Shown here one piece after another: positions 7,768-17,120 of a stretch of 64,000 bases of DNA. How positions within the stretch are numbered: position 1 is the stretch's first letter; each line of letters starts with the position of its first letter. Source of the stretch: Bacillus pseudomycoides. Lineage in GTDB: Bacteria > Bacillota > Bacilli > Bacillales > Bacillaceae_G. The notes under the pieces were generated by a model. The model was not told where the DNA came from and ran no database searches. It was given only the letters and a program-made list of their open reading frames with translations. A program made the position numbers and the translations under genes. The stretch is taken from the NCBI RefSeq assembly GCF_022811845.1, contig NZ_CP064266.1:3968001-4032000 (forward strand), written 5' to 3'.

Positions 7768-8790
7768 TTGCATACATACCAAAAATTAGTTTCATGGGTA
7801 GAAGATATAAAAGAACGGAATCATAGTTCTGCAGCAGCACTTTTTATTATGAAAGATAATGAAGTGGTATTTGTACATTATAGTGGAAATCATTCCAATA
7901 CTGAAAACAGTGCCCCTATAACGGCGTCTTCACAATTTAATGTTGCTTCCGCTAGAAAGAGTTACTTAGGCTTAGCAATTGCTTATGCACTATATGAAGG
8001 GAAGATAAAGCATCTTGATGATTATGCAGCAAATTATTTTAAAGATTATGATGAGAATTTGCTTGGTAAGACAACCTTAAGACATTTAGTAACGCATTCA
8101 CATGGTTTAAATGAAAAAGAAGACGGAACAATTTATCGAGAATTTGAACCTGGACAAGGGTGGGCATACAGGGATATTAACGTACGTATGATGACACACC
8201 TTATTTATCAGCTATACGATAAACATTTTCCCGCGTTATTAAAAGAACGTATCTTCATACCTGCAGGATTTAAAGAAACCGGGTGGAGAAAGCAGCATCA
8301 TGAGAATTTGGTAAAGGTAATAGTAAATCCTCATGAAGAAGCGATATGTAGTACTGGAATATTAGATGATGGAACAGAAAAGAATCTTTTTGTTTCTGCT
8401 AGAGAATTCGCCTATTGGGGAAATCTTCATTTAAATGAAGGATTTATAAATGGAAAACAAATTGTACCGAAAGAGGTCATTAAAATTGCAACAAGTCTTC
8501 AAAGCCCAAAATATGAAAACATGGACCTACCACAAAACGGATGTTTTTGGTTCGTTCAAAACACACCCGCTTTACAAAGCGAACTTGGGGAAAGAGTACC
8601 TAAAGGCTCATATCAAATATTAGGCATTACAGGACCAACTATTTTAGTTATTCCCGAATATAATGTTGTCGTTGCCAAAATGTATAATAAAAGATATAAC
8701 TATGGAGGAGACAACTATCTGTATTATTTACGAGAATTTAGCAATTTAGTCGCTGATACATTCTCGAAATCATTTTTTACATACCAGTAA
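7768..8790 (+). CDS. serine beta-lactamase-like hydrolase (class C/PBP superfamily)
   Basis: A 340-residue protein of the beta-lactamase/D-aminopeptidase fold. The SxxK motif is SARK in FNVASARKSYLG near residue 66. The second motif appears as YRD rather than the usual Y-S-N, a change worth noting. There is no signal peptide, so it is probably cytosolic and an esterase or peptidase rather than a drug-resistance enzyme. I prefer TTG 7768 as start because GAGGTG lies 8 bases before it; GTG 7756 lies inside that ribosome binding site. It follows the bacteriocin gene after a terminator, so co-transcription is unlikely. Confidence 0.75.
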   Translation: MHTYQKLVSWVEDIKERNHSSAAALFIMKDNEVVFVHYSGNHSNTENSAPITASSQFNVASARKSYLGLAIAYALYEGKIKHLDDYAANYFKDYDENLLGKTTLRHLVTHSHGLNEKEDGTIYREFEPGQGWAYRDINVRMMTHLIYQLYDKHFPALLKERIFIPAGFKETGWRKQHHENLVKVIVNPHEEAICSTGILDDGTEKNLFVSAREFAYWGNLHLNEGFINGKQIVPKEVIKIATSLQSPKYENMDLPQNGCFWFVQNTPALQSELGERVPKGSYQILGITGPTILVIPEYNVVVAKMYNKRYNYGGDNYLYYLREFSNLVADTFSKSFFTYQ

Positions 8791-8843
8791 AAATATTTAA
8801 ATTAGGGTATAACTACTTTTATAAAGAAAAGGAGTGAGCCCTT

Positions 8844-8987
8844 ATGAAAAAGCAAACGAATAGAAGTAAAAAACAAAACATCAAAGACACGAACACCGAG
8901 CAAAATGCTATATATAGTGATCCAAAAGATGCCGCAAATATGCAAACTGTTCCCCAGCCGAAAGATTATGAGGAAATCGAATATTAA
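8844..8987 (+). CDS. small hydrophilic protein, 47 residues
   Basis: AAAAGGAGTG precedes ATG 8844, and the frame of 47 codons ends at TAA 8985. The N-terminus is very basic (MKKQTNRSKKQN) and the C-terminus acidic (PKDYEEIEY), with no hydrophobic stretch. The composition is like small spore-associated or nucleic-acid-binding peptides of Bacillus, but I do not recognise it. It has a good ribosome binding site and clean codon use, so I consider it real. Confidence 0.6.
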   Translation: MKKQTNRSKKQNIKDTNTEQNAIYSDPKDAANMQTVPQPKDYEEIEY

Positions 8988-9142
8988 TTTTTTCTCTTTA
9001 TAAGACTTTTTTATGAAAGAAAAATACATCTTAAGCCCCATAAAAATAAAGGTCGCATTTGATATTATATGTATATAAGCATTTGAAAATGTCTTATCTT
9101 AACACAGCTTTTTACAATAAACCCGTATATAATAATCTAATA

Positions 9143-9182
9143 AACAAAAAGATGCTTCTTAAAGAAGCGTCTTTTTGTTTAT
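9143..9182. terminator. bidirectional terminator
   Basis: A stem of AACAAAAAGATGCTTC with GAAGCGTCTTTTTGTT (one G-U pair), ending in T runs on both strands. Confidence 0.8.
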
Positions 9183-9287
9183 TAAATACAAGATACTAAT
9201 TTCCAGTTTTAAAATAGTATCTTGTATTTAATCGCGGATATACTAAATCGTGATAAACAATATCATGATAAGAGAGGGACAGTTCGC

Positions 9288-10496
9288 GTGAAACAAACAT
9301 CTATAAATCCATGGCTTATTGTCCTAGGCACAATTATTGTGCAAATTGGTCTTGGAACGATTTATACATGGAGTTTATTTAATCAACCTTTAGTAAGTAA
9401 ATTTGGCTGGGAACTTCATGCTGTGGCTATTACTTTCTCAATTACCAGCTTTTCTTTATCATTTTCAACTTTATTTGCAGGTAAATTACAACGAAAGATG
9501 GGACTTCGTAAACTTATCGCAACCGCAGGAATTGTTCTTGGAATTGGATTAATACTTAGCTCACAAGTTTCCTCATTACCACTTCTTTATTTACTAGCTG
9601 GTGTCGTGGTAGGTTATGCAGATGGTACAGCCTATATCACATCATTATCAAATTTAATTAAATGGTTTCCAAATCGTAAAGGTCTCATTTCTGGTATATC
9701 AGTCTCAGCATACGGAATGGGAAGCTTAATTTTTAAATATGTGAATGGAAGGCTAATTGATACAGTTGGTGTATCGGAAGCTTTTTTATATTGGGGTATA
9801 ATTGTTTTGATTTTAGTGGTTGCGGGATCTTACTTCTTACGTGAAGCTGCTACGAATGAAACAGTATCTGAAACTTTAAGTGATGATTATTCAACGAAAG
9901 AAATGTTACGCACAAAACAAGTTTATTTATTGTTTTTTATGTTATTTACATCATGTATGAGTGGTCTCTATTTAATCGGTATGGTAAAAGATATCGGAGT
10001 TCAACTCGTAGGACTTAGTGCAGCAACCGCAGCTAATGCCGTTGCAATGATTGCGATTTTTAATACTGTTGGCCGAATTATTCTTGGGACATTATCAGAT
10101 AAAATAGGTCGATTGAAAATTGTCTCAGCAACTTTTATTGTAATCGGTTTATCTGTTTTTACACTGAGTTTTATGAATTTAAACTATGCTATTTATTTTA
10201 CTTGTGTTGCAAGTGTTGCTTTTTGTTTCGGAGGAAATATTACCATATTTCCAGCAATTGTGGGTGATTTCTTCGGTTTAAAAAATCATAGTACAAATTA
10301 TGGAATTGTATATCAAGGTTTTGGCTTTGGCGCACTCGCAGGTTCATTTATTGGAGCGCTATTAGGTGGATTTCAGCCAACTTTTATTACAATCGGTATA
10401 CTATGTATTGTATCCTTTATTATCTCCATTTTCATTCGACCACCGAGCAAGGAGAAAAAGAAAGAAACACAAAAGTTATACCGAAAAACAGCTTAA
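9288..10496 (+). CDS. MFS transporter, oxalate/formate antiporter (OFA) type
   Basis: A 402-residue twelve-helix major facilitator. The opening GTIIVQIGLGTIYTWSLFN and the glycine-rich helix FCFGGNITIFPAIVGDFFGLKNHSTNYG near residue 330 (given here only as VGDFFGLKNHSTNYG) are typical of the OFA family (OxlT, YhjX). GTG 9288 is preferred because GAGAGGGA lies 8 bases upstream; the longer frame from 9222 has no binding site. It probably exchanges a monocarboxylate or dicarboxylate. It stands alone between two terminators. Confidence 0.83.
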   Translation: MKQTSINPWLIVLGTIIVQIGLGTIYTWSLFNQPLVSKFGWELHAVAITFSITSFSLSFSTLFAGKLQRKMGLRKLIATAGIVLGIGLILSSQVSSLPLLYLLAGVVVGYADGTAYITSLSNLIKWFPNRKGLISGISVSAYGMGSLIFKYVNGRLIDTVGVSEAFLYWGIIVLILVVAGSYFLREAATNETVSETLSDDYSTKEMLRTKQVYLLFFMLFTSCMSGLYLIGMVKDIGVQLVGLSAATAANAVAMIAIFNTVGRIILGTLSDKIGRLKIVSATFIVIGLSVFTLSFMNLNYAIYFTCVASVAFCFGGNITIFPAIVGDFFGLKNHSTNYGIVYQGFGFGALAGSFIGALLGGFQPTFITIGILCIVSFIISIFIRPPSKEKKKETQKLYRKTA

Positions 10497-10519
10497 CATT
10501 TTGCATGTGTTCTGTATAG

Positions 10520-10552
10520 AAAAGAGCCCTAAATGAATACTAGGGCTCTTTT
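10520..10552. terminator. bidirectional terminator between convergent genes
   Basis: A 12-bp stem AAAAGAGCCCTA / TAGGGCTCTTTT; its right arm overlaps the stop region of the minus-strand gene. Confidence 0.85.
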
Positions 10553-11001
10553 GAGAAGGAATTAAATTTTTTATTTCCAGTTATTTTATAAATAATGTAG
10601 TTCACCCCAAAGTATGTTACACCAAATAATAACAAAAACAATGGAAATAAAATAAGAGCTAGTAAACAACCTCCAATATCCCCATTAAAATTCACATCTG
10701 CATTTGAAAAATTCCAGTCCTTAACTTTGCTGATAATATGCCCTAGAATATAGGAAAGCACAAAGAAAATTATAAAAGCCAAAGCAAGGAATACGGTAAA
10801 CTCTCCACGAGATATTGAATCCACTATGTAACAACCAACCCCCACAAATGCAAATAAAATTCCTAAAATAAATAATGCTTTAAAAACCTTTTTAATAGTA
10901 ACCCAACATTGAATGAAGAACTGTCTAAACGTTCTCCGGTCATGTCGTTTCTTTTTACGCCTTTTCTTTTTATGTGGTTTCATTTCATCATTCACAATCA
11001 T
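10540..11001 (-). CDS. small membrane protein of unknown function
   Basis: A 153-residue protein. The N-terminal 25 residues are extremely basic (HKKKRRKKKRHDRR), then three hydrophobic helices at about 40-60, 68-90 and 108-138, and a short basic tail. Positive-inside logic puts the N-terminus in the cytosol. I see no catalytic motif and do not recognise the family. No clear ribosome binding site is seen at ATG 11001 or at the internal ATG six codons later, so the exact start is uncertain. Confidence 0.6.
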   Translation of the reverse strand: MIVNDEMKPHKKKRRKKKRHDRRTFRQFFIQCWVTIKKVFKALFILGILFAFVGVGCYIVDSISRGEFTVFLALAFIIFFVLSYILGHIISKVKDWNFSNADVNFNGDIGGCLLALILFPLFLLLFGVTYFGVNYIIYKITGNKKFNSFSKEP

Positions 11002-11139
11002 TATTTTTCTATTAGTATATATTTAAATAAAAATAAAGGATAGTCTTAACATTCCACATAATAGTATTTTGGATTTAATAACAAGGGATACCTTGTTATA
11101 TAGAGAATTGTATATTAGAAATTAACAAAGGAGGTTCCT

Positions 11140-11577
11140 ATGAAAAAAGTAACGGTAACATACGTACTACTTTATGATGAGTTTCAAGAAAAAGTATTGA
11201 TGGTTAAAAATACAGGTTCAAATACTTCTTACTTCACTTTACCTGGTGGTGCAGTCGAGTTTGGAGAAACACTAGAAGAAGCAGCAATTCGCGAAGTAAA
11301 AGAAGAGACAGGGTTAGATATAGAGGTAGATGGAGTTTTTTCAATAAGCGAAGCGTTTTTTGAAGAAAAAGATCACCATGCTATTTTTATTAACTTTCTT
11401 GGGAAAATTACAGGTGGAGAAATACATATATCACGGCCCGACGAGATCGAGGAAATTACATGGATGAAGTTACAAACTGCAGAAACATATTTACGACTTC
11501 CTGAACAAGTTAAAGGTCTATTGCAAAGAAAAGAAACTGTACCATATATTTTTAATGGGACAATTATTCACAAGTAA
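11140..11577 (+). CDS. NUDIX hydrolase
   Basis: A 145-residue NUDIX protein with a complete box from GGAVEFGETLEEAAIREVKE to EETGLDI at about residues 36-60. AAAGGAGG precedes ATG 11140. The short strand TYVLLYDEFQEKVLMVKN at the start is the usual first beta hairpin. Substrate unknown; general housecleaning of nucleotides is the default guess. Confidence 0.87.
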   Translation: MKKVTVTYVLLYDEFQEKVLMVKNTGSNTSYFTLPGGAVEFGETLEEAAIREVKEETGLDIEVDGVFSISEAFFEEKDHHAIFINFLGKITGGEIHISRPDEIEEITWMKLQTAETYLRLPEQVKGLLQRKETVPYIFNGTIIHK

Positions 11578-11622
11578 TAAAGCTAATATTTTAAGTTGAA
11601 ACAAATATAAGGGGAAAGATAC

Positions 11623-11701
11623 TTGATAACCAAGAAAATCCCATGAAAAGATATTAGAGTACTTGATTCAAAGTATTGATGAAATAAAAAACAAATCGTG
11701 A
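11623..11701 (+). pseudogene. relic of a very short gene
   Basis: AAGGGGAAAG is followed by TTG 11623 and MITKKIP then TGA. The next frame reads HEKILEYLIQSIDEIKNKS and ends at TGA 11699. A single-base shift would join them into a peptide of about 26 residues. I do not recognise it. Confidence 0.3.
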
Positions 11702-11748
11702 CCTTTTAATTATTATGTACAGGAAAATAGAGAATTAGGAGGAGAACT

Positions 11749-12252
11749 ATGCAAGTATATAACAAAATATTTACAAACGAAAAACTTGAGGAACTTATTC
11801 TGAATGAAAGTGGAGAAATACTAGAAAATTTGAATAACAAAGAACTGTTTATTAGTAGTTTCATTGATTATTTTACAAAAGAATACGGGAATTCGGAATA
11901 TAATTACGTTGAGCTATTTGATATTGACAGTCCAGACTATATTAAAATTGAATTAATAGATAACAAAATGTTTGTTACTGCTTCTTTATTTGTAGGATTA
12001 TCTATATGGTTGGATAAAAAGCGTTAGAAAAAGTAACAGCTACTATAGAGGGTGTTTATTCGTTCATAATACTTGATAAAGACGGCAACATTATTACCTT
12101 AGATGAAAAGTTACATTTACATAAGAGTTCTTTTGCTATTACCAATTTTAAAGTAGAAAACTACAAAGTATCGATCAATATTTTGATGACTATACGATTA
12201 TATAAGTAATGGTTGCTTTGCATTATCAGATAATAAAGAATATCAAAATTAG
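11749..12252 (+). pseudogene. frameshifted gene of unknown family
   Basis: The first 92 codons from ATG 11749 (ribosome binding site AGGAGGAG) form an acidic, helix-rich protein ending SIWLDKKR at 12027. Immediately after, another frame continues without a start as LEKVTATIEGVYSFIILDKDG, then TLDEKLHLHKSSFAITNFKVENYK; a third frame continues IDQYFDDYTI and a fourth ISNGCFALSDNKEYQN to TAG 12250-12252. Three single-base shifts would restore one protein of about 165 residues. I do not recognise the family. The position before a DUF4303-like gene suggests small accessory or immunity-like genes. The intact 92-residue part may still be made. Confidence 0.55.
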
Positions 12253-12328
12253 AAATGTCTTATATAATTTCTTGTCGTTATTACAAACAAATAATACGTA
12301 AAAACAAATGAAAAAGGGGATTACAACG

Positions 12329-13033
12329 ATGGATTATACCGAGCTACTTAAGCAAGTAATTAATGGAGATTGGAAATCAAATCAAAAAGGTTTTGTTGCT
12401 TATACTCCTGAAAAAACCATTGAATATTTTGAAGATATATCAAATGAAAAAGATATATTGTTAGCGGATTTTAGATATGTTGAGGATTTATTTTTTGAGG
12501 CCTGTTCTAAAGTCATAGAAAAATTTTCTCATTCCGAAAATAATAAAGATGTGTTTGTACTCGCATTGTATGTTGATACTGAGGGAGGCTATTGCGGTAT
12601 ATCAATAAATACAGAACATGCATACCGAAAGATAGTTGATAAATGGTATTCTGATGAATCAGAAGAAGAGCTTAATAGCTTATATGGTGTTCGGTACCAT
12701 GATTCATCATTTCCGTTTACCTTTTTCAATGAATTAATCACTCCACAATTAGAAGAAATCACAAACGCATACTATTGTATAAATACGGAGCATACAATAC
12801 TTGATGTCGAAAGAAAGATAGCATTTCATAAATCGTTTTTTGAAGAGCAGCTAGTTTTAATAGGAATCAATGTAATGAATAGACTTAAAAACACATTTTC
12901 GTTGTTGGATACAACAGAAGATTTCTTTGCTTATGTAACTCTACATGATGTTGGTGCTGAAGTTTACGAATTGTTAATTAAAAAAACGGTTCCTTACTCA
13001 TTGTTCAACAAGCTATTTACAGAAAATAAATGA
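12329..13033 (+). CDS. DUF4303-like protein
   Basis: A 234-residue cytosolic protein. The strands VFVLALYVDTEGGYCGISINTE at about residues 70-90 (key part ALYVDTEGGYCG) and the N-terminal FVAYTPEKTIEYF fit my memory of DUF4303 proteins, which are often found among toxin-immunity genes; this was not searched. Start ATG 12329 is chosen for AAGGGGAT 8 bases upstream; the ATG at 12308 has none. No catalytic motif is seen. Confidence 0.6.
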   Translation: MDYTELLKQVINGDWKSNQKGFVAYTPEKTIEYFEDISNEKDILLADFRYVEDLFFEACSKVIEKFSHSENNKDVFVLALYVDTEGGYCGISINTEHAYRKIVDKWYSDESEEELNSLYGVRYHDSSFPFTFFNELITPQLEEITNAYYCINTEHTILDVERKIAFHKSFFEEQLVLIGINVMNRLKNTFSLLDTTEDFFAYVTLHDVGAEVYELLIKKTVPYSLFNKLFTENK

Positions 13034-13374
13034 AACTAACATAAAAATAAAAAAGTCCTTCGAGTGGTAATTATTTAAAGAAGGAGATTAAATTAATAGA
13101 TCATCAATTTGGTTAAAAATATATTTGCAGAAAATAAAAAATTGAGTTAGTTAGAAGGGAAAGGGATTACAATAACCACTGATTCTGTGGATTTATATAT
13201 TGTCTCTATTCCTTTAAAGATAAAAAAATACAGCAGACTTACTAGCTATTATTAAACTCCATTTTCATCAAACTCTTACAAATTTGTAATGTTTATGTCA
13301 TCTTTTTGAATGGTGCCCCAAACTACTTCTTTTATATACTTAAATAAATCTACCAAAAGAGAGGAGAAAAGAAA
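13034..13374. other. intergenic region without recognised genes
   Basis: About 340 bases, AT-rich. A short stretch near 13120 (VKNIFAENKKLS-like) echoes the end of the preceding gene (FTENK), hinting at a small duplication or decayed copy of its 3' end. Nothing else is seen. Confidence 0.35.
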
Positions 13375-13470
13375 ATGCACGAAGTAATTGGGGAGGTAGT
13401 TGTTGGTCTTTGTGAATTCGTTTTTGAGGTATTTGCTTACTGGAATACAAATGAGGAGAAAAAGGAGTAA
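13375..13470 (+). CDS. small acidic peptide, 31 residues
   Basis: GAGAGGAGAAAAG precedes ATG 13375; the frame ends at TAA 13468. The peptide opens MHEVIGEVVVGLCEFVFEVF, an amphipathic or weakly hydrophobic helix, and ends in charged NEEKKE. This shape recalls tiny membrane-associated Bacillus peptides. Not recognised. A terminator follows about 80 bases later. Confidence 0.5.
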   Translation: MHEVIGEVVVGLCEFVFEVFAYWNTNEEKKE

Positions 13471-13552
13471 CTCCAGCCATACATAGAACTTTTATAAAAC
13501 AAACAGCATATCATTAAAACAGATGGTGTTCACGAATAATAAAGAGGGAAAT

Positions 13553-13590
13553 AAAGATGGTATGATGGAAGCTCATACCATCTTTTTTCA
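13553..13590 (+). terminator. rho-independent terminator
   Basis: A 13-bp perfect stem AAAGATGGTATGA / TCATACCATCTTT, a 7-base loop and a T run. Confidence 0.85.
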
Positions 13591-13680
13591 TTTCATGTAT
13601 AATTTTAAAATGGTATATTCCGATATTTATCTAATTAAAATAAAGTTAATAATTAGTAAAAAAGAAGGTGAGGGAGAAGG

Positions 13681-14328
13681 ATGGATAAGTTATTACAAGA
13701 GATCGTAAATTGGATTAGTACGACTGATAAACGAATCGTAATTGGTATTTCAGGACATGGTGCCGCTGGAAAAACTACATTTGCCAATAAGCTCATAACC
13801 CTATTGATGCAAGATGAAGTTAATTACATTAATACAGATCCGTATATTGTTAGCTCGAACATTCGCAAGCATGCAGTTATTAACTATACATATCAAAACG
13901 TAAATCATCATTATAAAATGACTGCTTGTCATCCAGCGGCGCACCATTTAGCTACTTTAGAAAGAGATGTACAGATGGTTAGGGCTGGATTAGATTTTTA
14001 TACAATAGATACTCATTATATGAAAAGCGAGTTAATTTCTTCAAAAAAGAAAGCGACGATTGTGGAAGGAATGAGTGTCGCATTTATTAATCCGGATTTA
14101 TTAGATTTAAAAATTTACTTTTATACAGATGGTCAAACGGAATTAATGAGAAGGTCCAGCCGTGATACTGTTGAAAGGGGAATGGATATTCAATATTTAA
14201 GGCAGTCTCATGAGGAACGTCGAATTCAGTACGAAGTGTTTATGCATCCTTACAGTCAGCATTTTGATATTGTTATCAAAAATTCCGATGAAGCAACTTG
14301 CCTAGAAAAAAGTGCATTTGTATTTTAA
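13681..14328 (+). CDS. uridine kinase-like P-loop kinase
   Basis: A 215-residue protein with a Walker A motif GHGAAGKTT at about residues 26-34, preceded by RIVIGIS, and a later VEGMSVAF strand, which fits the uridine kinase/phosphoribulokinase-like family. The Arg-rich lid MRRSSRDTVERG is also visible. It probably phosphorylates a nucleoside or a related hydroxyl compound; the true substrate is unknown. GGGAGAAGG abuts ATG 13681. The gene ends at a bidirectional terminator shared with the convergent esterase-like gene. Confidence 0.8.
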   Translation: MDKLLQEIVNWISTTDKRIVIGISGHGAAGKTTFANKLITLLMQDEVNYINTDPYIVSSNIRKHAVINYTYQNVNHHYKMTACHPAAHHLATLERDVQMVRAGLDFYTIDTHYMKSELISSKKKATIVEGMSVAFINPDLLDLKIYFYTDGQTELMRRSSRDTVERGMDIQYLRQSHEERRIQYEVFMHPYSQHFDIVIKNSDEATCLEKSAFVF

Positions 14329-14393
14329 GAAGTATAAATGCAAATAATCTATGAAATCTATTTTCTATGATAGATTTAGATTTTTAAACAACT

Positions 14394-14435
14394 TTAAAAG
14401 CCTTCTGTCATTCAAATATACAGAAGGCCTTTTTA
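14394..14435. terminator. bidirectional terminator
   Basis: GCCTTCTGT (14400-14408) pairs with ACAGAAGGC (14420-14428), with A and T runs outside, between convergent genes. Confidence 0.8.
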
Positions 14436-14458
14436 TTTCTGGTGGTGCACTTTTTGTT

Positions 14459-15793
14459 TTATTTAATTCGTGAAGGACTAATATGCTCTAACCAGAGTAT
14501 ACCATCATAATGTTGATTAGGAATCATATATTCAGGCCATATTCCCCAATATTGTCCTATAATCTGTGAGTACATCCAGGACGTTTCAGGACGATTCTTC
14601 TCATCTTTTAAATTTACAAATACTTGCGGATGTTGAGCAGATCTCAAAATTTCTTCAATACTATTTGCCTGATGTTTATCAATTACATATTCAATCTTTT
14701 CGTTCTGGTCATCTAAACTACTTCCACTATATGCATATAATCCTACGGAATACATTTGATCTTTCAAGTACTTCGGTAAAACATCAATCATATTAGGATA
14801 TTTTTTGGTATACGGAAAACCCATAATCATTTTAGAATTATGTTTTCTTATATGGTAATTATGCCCCCATACAATTATTTTTTTATTCTTAAACTGCATT
14901 TCACTTAACCATGCTAAATTTTGTCCCATTTTTTGATCACGAGAATAAAATGTATAATCCATAGCAGGTTTTTCTTTCACTTCATATGAAATATGTGTTT
15001 TGAGTGTATCAATTCGAATATTAATTGTTTTTTCTAGAAGGTTTACATCATAGGATGCATTAGAAACTACTTGTTGTAATTCTTTTTTATGTTGTTGGAT
15101 AAATTCTTTTACTCTTTCATATTTACTTAAAAGAGGTTTCTGCATTGTTTGAAATTCTTCATAAGTAGAAACGGAACGGTATTTCACAATTTCTTTTTCT
15201 GCTTCTACGAGTAGTTTCCCTATTTCAGGATTCAATTTGCTAATCCATTCATTTGCAAATTTTGCAAATGTAGCAGTTGAATCATTCCATGGGATATTTA
15301 TATCGAATCCCGTTAAAATAAGAGGCGTTCCTTTTTCTTTTTGTTCTTTTATGTATTGAAATAATTCTTCCAAATCTTCTGTATGCCATACTCCAGAAAT
15401 AGCTTTCTTCATAGCTTGTTCAGCTGTTAAATCATCTATATTTTGATACACAGCATTCGCTTCCGCAAAGCCTGATTCAAATGCAATCACATCATAACCC
15501 ATTTCTTCATGCAAATACTTAATCATTCGAACCTTAGATTGATTCATTTCGGTTGAACCATGAGTAGATTCACCTAATAAGACAATACGTTTGTCTTGTA
15601 AGGTTTTCTTTAAAAATGATAAATCCTCATTAGAACTAGCAGTAGTTGGTTCCTGTAATTTAACTGCATGTTCACCAACCCATTTATGCCATTTTTGTTG
15701 ATCCGCAGGTAATTCTTCAGCAGATGCCATTGTCGAAAACGTTGTTAATGCGAATAAAGTAGTTACGAAACCTTTTTTCCATTTCGAAAACAC
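14459..15793 (-). CDS. exported erythromycin esterase-family protein
   Basis: A 444-residue protein with a signal peptide (MFSKWKKGF, hydrophobic core, cleavage after ASA at about residue 25). The mature part is an erythromycin-esterase (EreA/B-like) domain: LLGESTHGSTEMNQSK near residue 72 carries the conserved Glu and His, and WGHNYHIRK near 310 the second His pair. Family members in B. cereus have been characterised structurally and not all act on macrolides, so resistance cannot be assumed. Secretion makes a cell-surface or extracellular substrate more likely. AGGAGGG precedes the ATG. Confidence 0.87.
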   Translation of the reverse strand: MFSKWKKGFVTTLFALTTFSTMASAEELPADQQKWHKWVGEHAVKLQEPTTASSNEDLSFLKKTLQDKRIVLLGESTHGSTEMNQSKVRMIKYLHEEMGYDVIAFESGFAEANAVYQNIDDLTAEQAMKKAISGVWHTEDLEELFQYIKEQKEKGTPLILTGFDINIPWNDSTATFAKFANEWISKLNPEIGKLLVEAEKEIVKYRSVSTYEEFQTMQKPLLSKYERVKEFIQQHKKELQQVVSNASYDVNLLEKTINIRIDTLKTHISYEVKEKPAMDYTFYSRDQKMGQNLAWLSEMQFKNKKIIVWGHNYHIRKHNSKMIMGFPYTKKYPNMIDVLPKYLKDQMYSVGLYAYSGSSLDDQNEKIEYVIDKHQANSIEEILRSAQHPQVFVNLKDEKNRPETSWMYSQIIGQYWGIWPEYMIPNQHYDGILWLEHISPSRIK

Positions 15794-15954
15794 ACATATC
15801 CCTCCTAAATTGTTATAAACTTTTTCACATAAATCTAATCATCTATGATTCATTTAAACAAAATGGATACAATTAGATTTATACATCTATACTAAAGGAT
15901 ATAATTTATACAAATCAAGAAGAAAAAGGAAATAATTCTGTTAAATTTAAAAAT

Positions 15955-16329
15955 TCTACAAATTAAAAAGATGTAAAAATAATTCTCAGAAGAGAACCCG
16001 AGGGAATATGCTATATAGTTACTACAAAAATAGAGCAGATAGCAGCGGAAAGAAGGGAGGATATGAAGATCTACAGTGGATAAAAATTTCACCTTCAATT
16101 TCGATAGATAAAACAGACGGAACATTTGTTCTTTTATATAATATAGAAGAAAATGCGCACTTAATTTATATCTATTGAAAGGAGAGAATCAAAATGGTTG
16201 ACAGGAGCAGAAAGAGGTCTAAATGAAATACCATGCATGATACTTAAAAACAAAACAATATATACTGAATATAAAAATTCAATGCAACAAGCGATTGGAA
16301 AATTGAATAGAAGATACCGAATTTATTAG
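15955..16329 (+). pseudogene. relics of an unrecognised gene
   Basis: Between two real genes, one frame is open from about 15955 to TGA 16176-16178, with an ATG at 16008, reading GGYEDLQWIKISPSISIDK and TFVLLYNIEENAHLI. After AAGGAG another frame reads KWLTGAERGLNEIPCMILK and YKNSMQQAIGKLNRRYRIY to TAG 16327. The amino acid make-up is protein-like, but no family is recognised, so this is best seen as a decayed gene or two fragments. Confidence 0.4.
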
Positions 16330-16398
16330 CTTTACAATTAATAAGTTTAATTTTCTGTGAATTTGGTTTATCATAAAAATAACAATTTTTAATAAGAG

Positions 16399-16968
16399 AT
16401 GTCAAATTTGGAAACAAATATTTATTTTATTCGACATGCACATTCTCCATTTATTTTCGGACAAGAACGAGAACGACCACTTTCTGAAGAAGGGAGAAAG
16501 GCTGCAACAAAACTTGTAAACGCATTACAGGATATCTCTTTTGATACGGTATTATCCAGCCCTTATACACGTTCTTTGCAAACATTAAAAGGGTTAATTG
16601 AACCCTCTAAGATCATTGTTAAAGAAAATTTAAGGGAAAGAACACTTAAAGGGAATTATAAATTACCGGAAAATGCAATTGAACTTGCAATAAAAAAATC
16701 ATTCGAAGATTTAGATTTTTGTTTAGAAGGAGGAGAAACTGTTAGAGAAGTGCAATATAGATCACTACCGATCATATTTAAAATTATTGAAAATCCAGCT
16801 TTTACAAATGTAGCTATCGGTACCCACGGTAATATTATGGCTTGTATAATAAATTATTTTAATAATTCGTTTGGATACGATTTTTGGAACTCTACAGAAA
16901 AACCAGATATCTATAAATTAACATTTAATGGTTATTATTTAATTTCTGTTACAAAAATAAAATTTTAG
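16399..16968 (+). CDS. histidine phosphatase (phosphoglycerate mutase-like) family protein
   Basis: A 189-residue protein of the histidine phosphatase clan. The catalytic motif appears as FIRHAHS near residue 11, a slight variation of RHG/RHA-E; SSPYTRSLQTL near 52 gives the conserved Arg; IGTHGN near 140 gives the second catalytic His. These show an intact phosphatase site. The start is uncertain: ATG 16399 has only AAGAG directly before it, and a TTG three codons on is better spaced. Substrate unknown. Confidence 0.82.
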   Translation: MSNLETNIYFIRHAHSPFIFGQERERPLSEEGRKAATKLVNALQDISFDTVLSSPYTRSLQTLKGLIEPSKIIVKENLRERTLKGNYKLPENAIELAIKKSFEDLDFCLEGGETVREVQYRSLPIIFKIIENPAFTNVAIGTHGNIMACIINYFNNSFGYDFWNSTEKPDIYKLTFNGYYLISVTKIKF

Positions 16969-17120
16969 ATTCTGATAGTATTTTATCTTTCTATATTATT
17001 AAATTAGTGTCATTGTAATACATCGAGAGTTGGAATAACTGCAAATGAATACATAGTAGCATTGGTTATAAAATATCCCAAGTAATAATTGCTAATTTTA
17101 TATTCTCAAGGGGGATTTAT

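Noticed and set aside
10540..10552. Overlap of the minus-strand stop with the terminator stem taken as possible regulation
   Set aside because: Compact convergent genes often share stems in this way; nothing suggests control.
13523..13708. Open frame of 61 codons on the plus strand
   Set aside because: It runs across a perfect terminator hairpin (13553-13585) and into the ribosome binding site of the kinase gene.
15892..16125. Minus-strand frame of 77 codons
   Set aside because: Phe/Leu/Ile-rich antisense of AT-rich relic sequence; the plus strand has the better protein-like sense.
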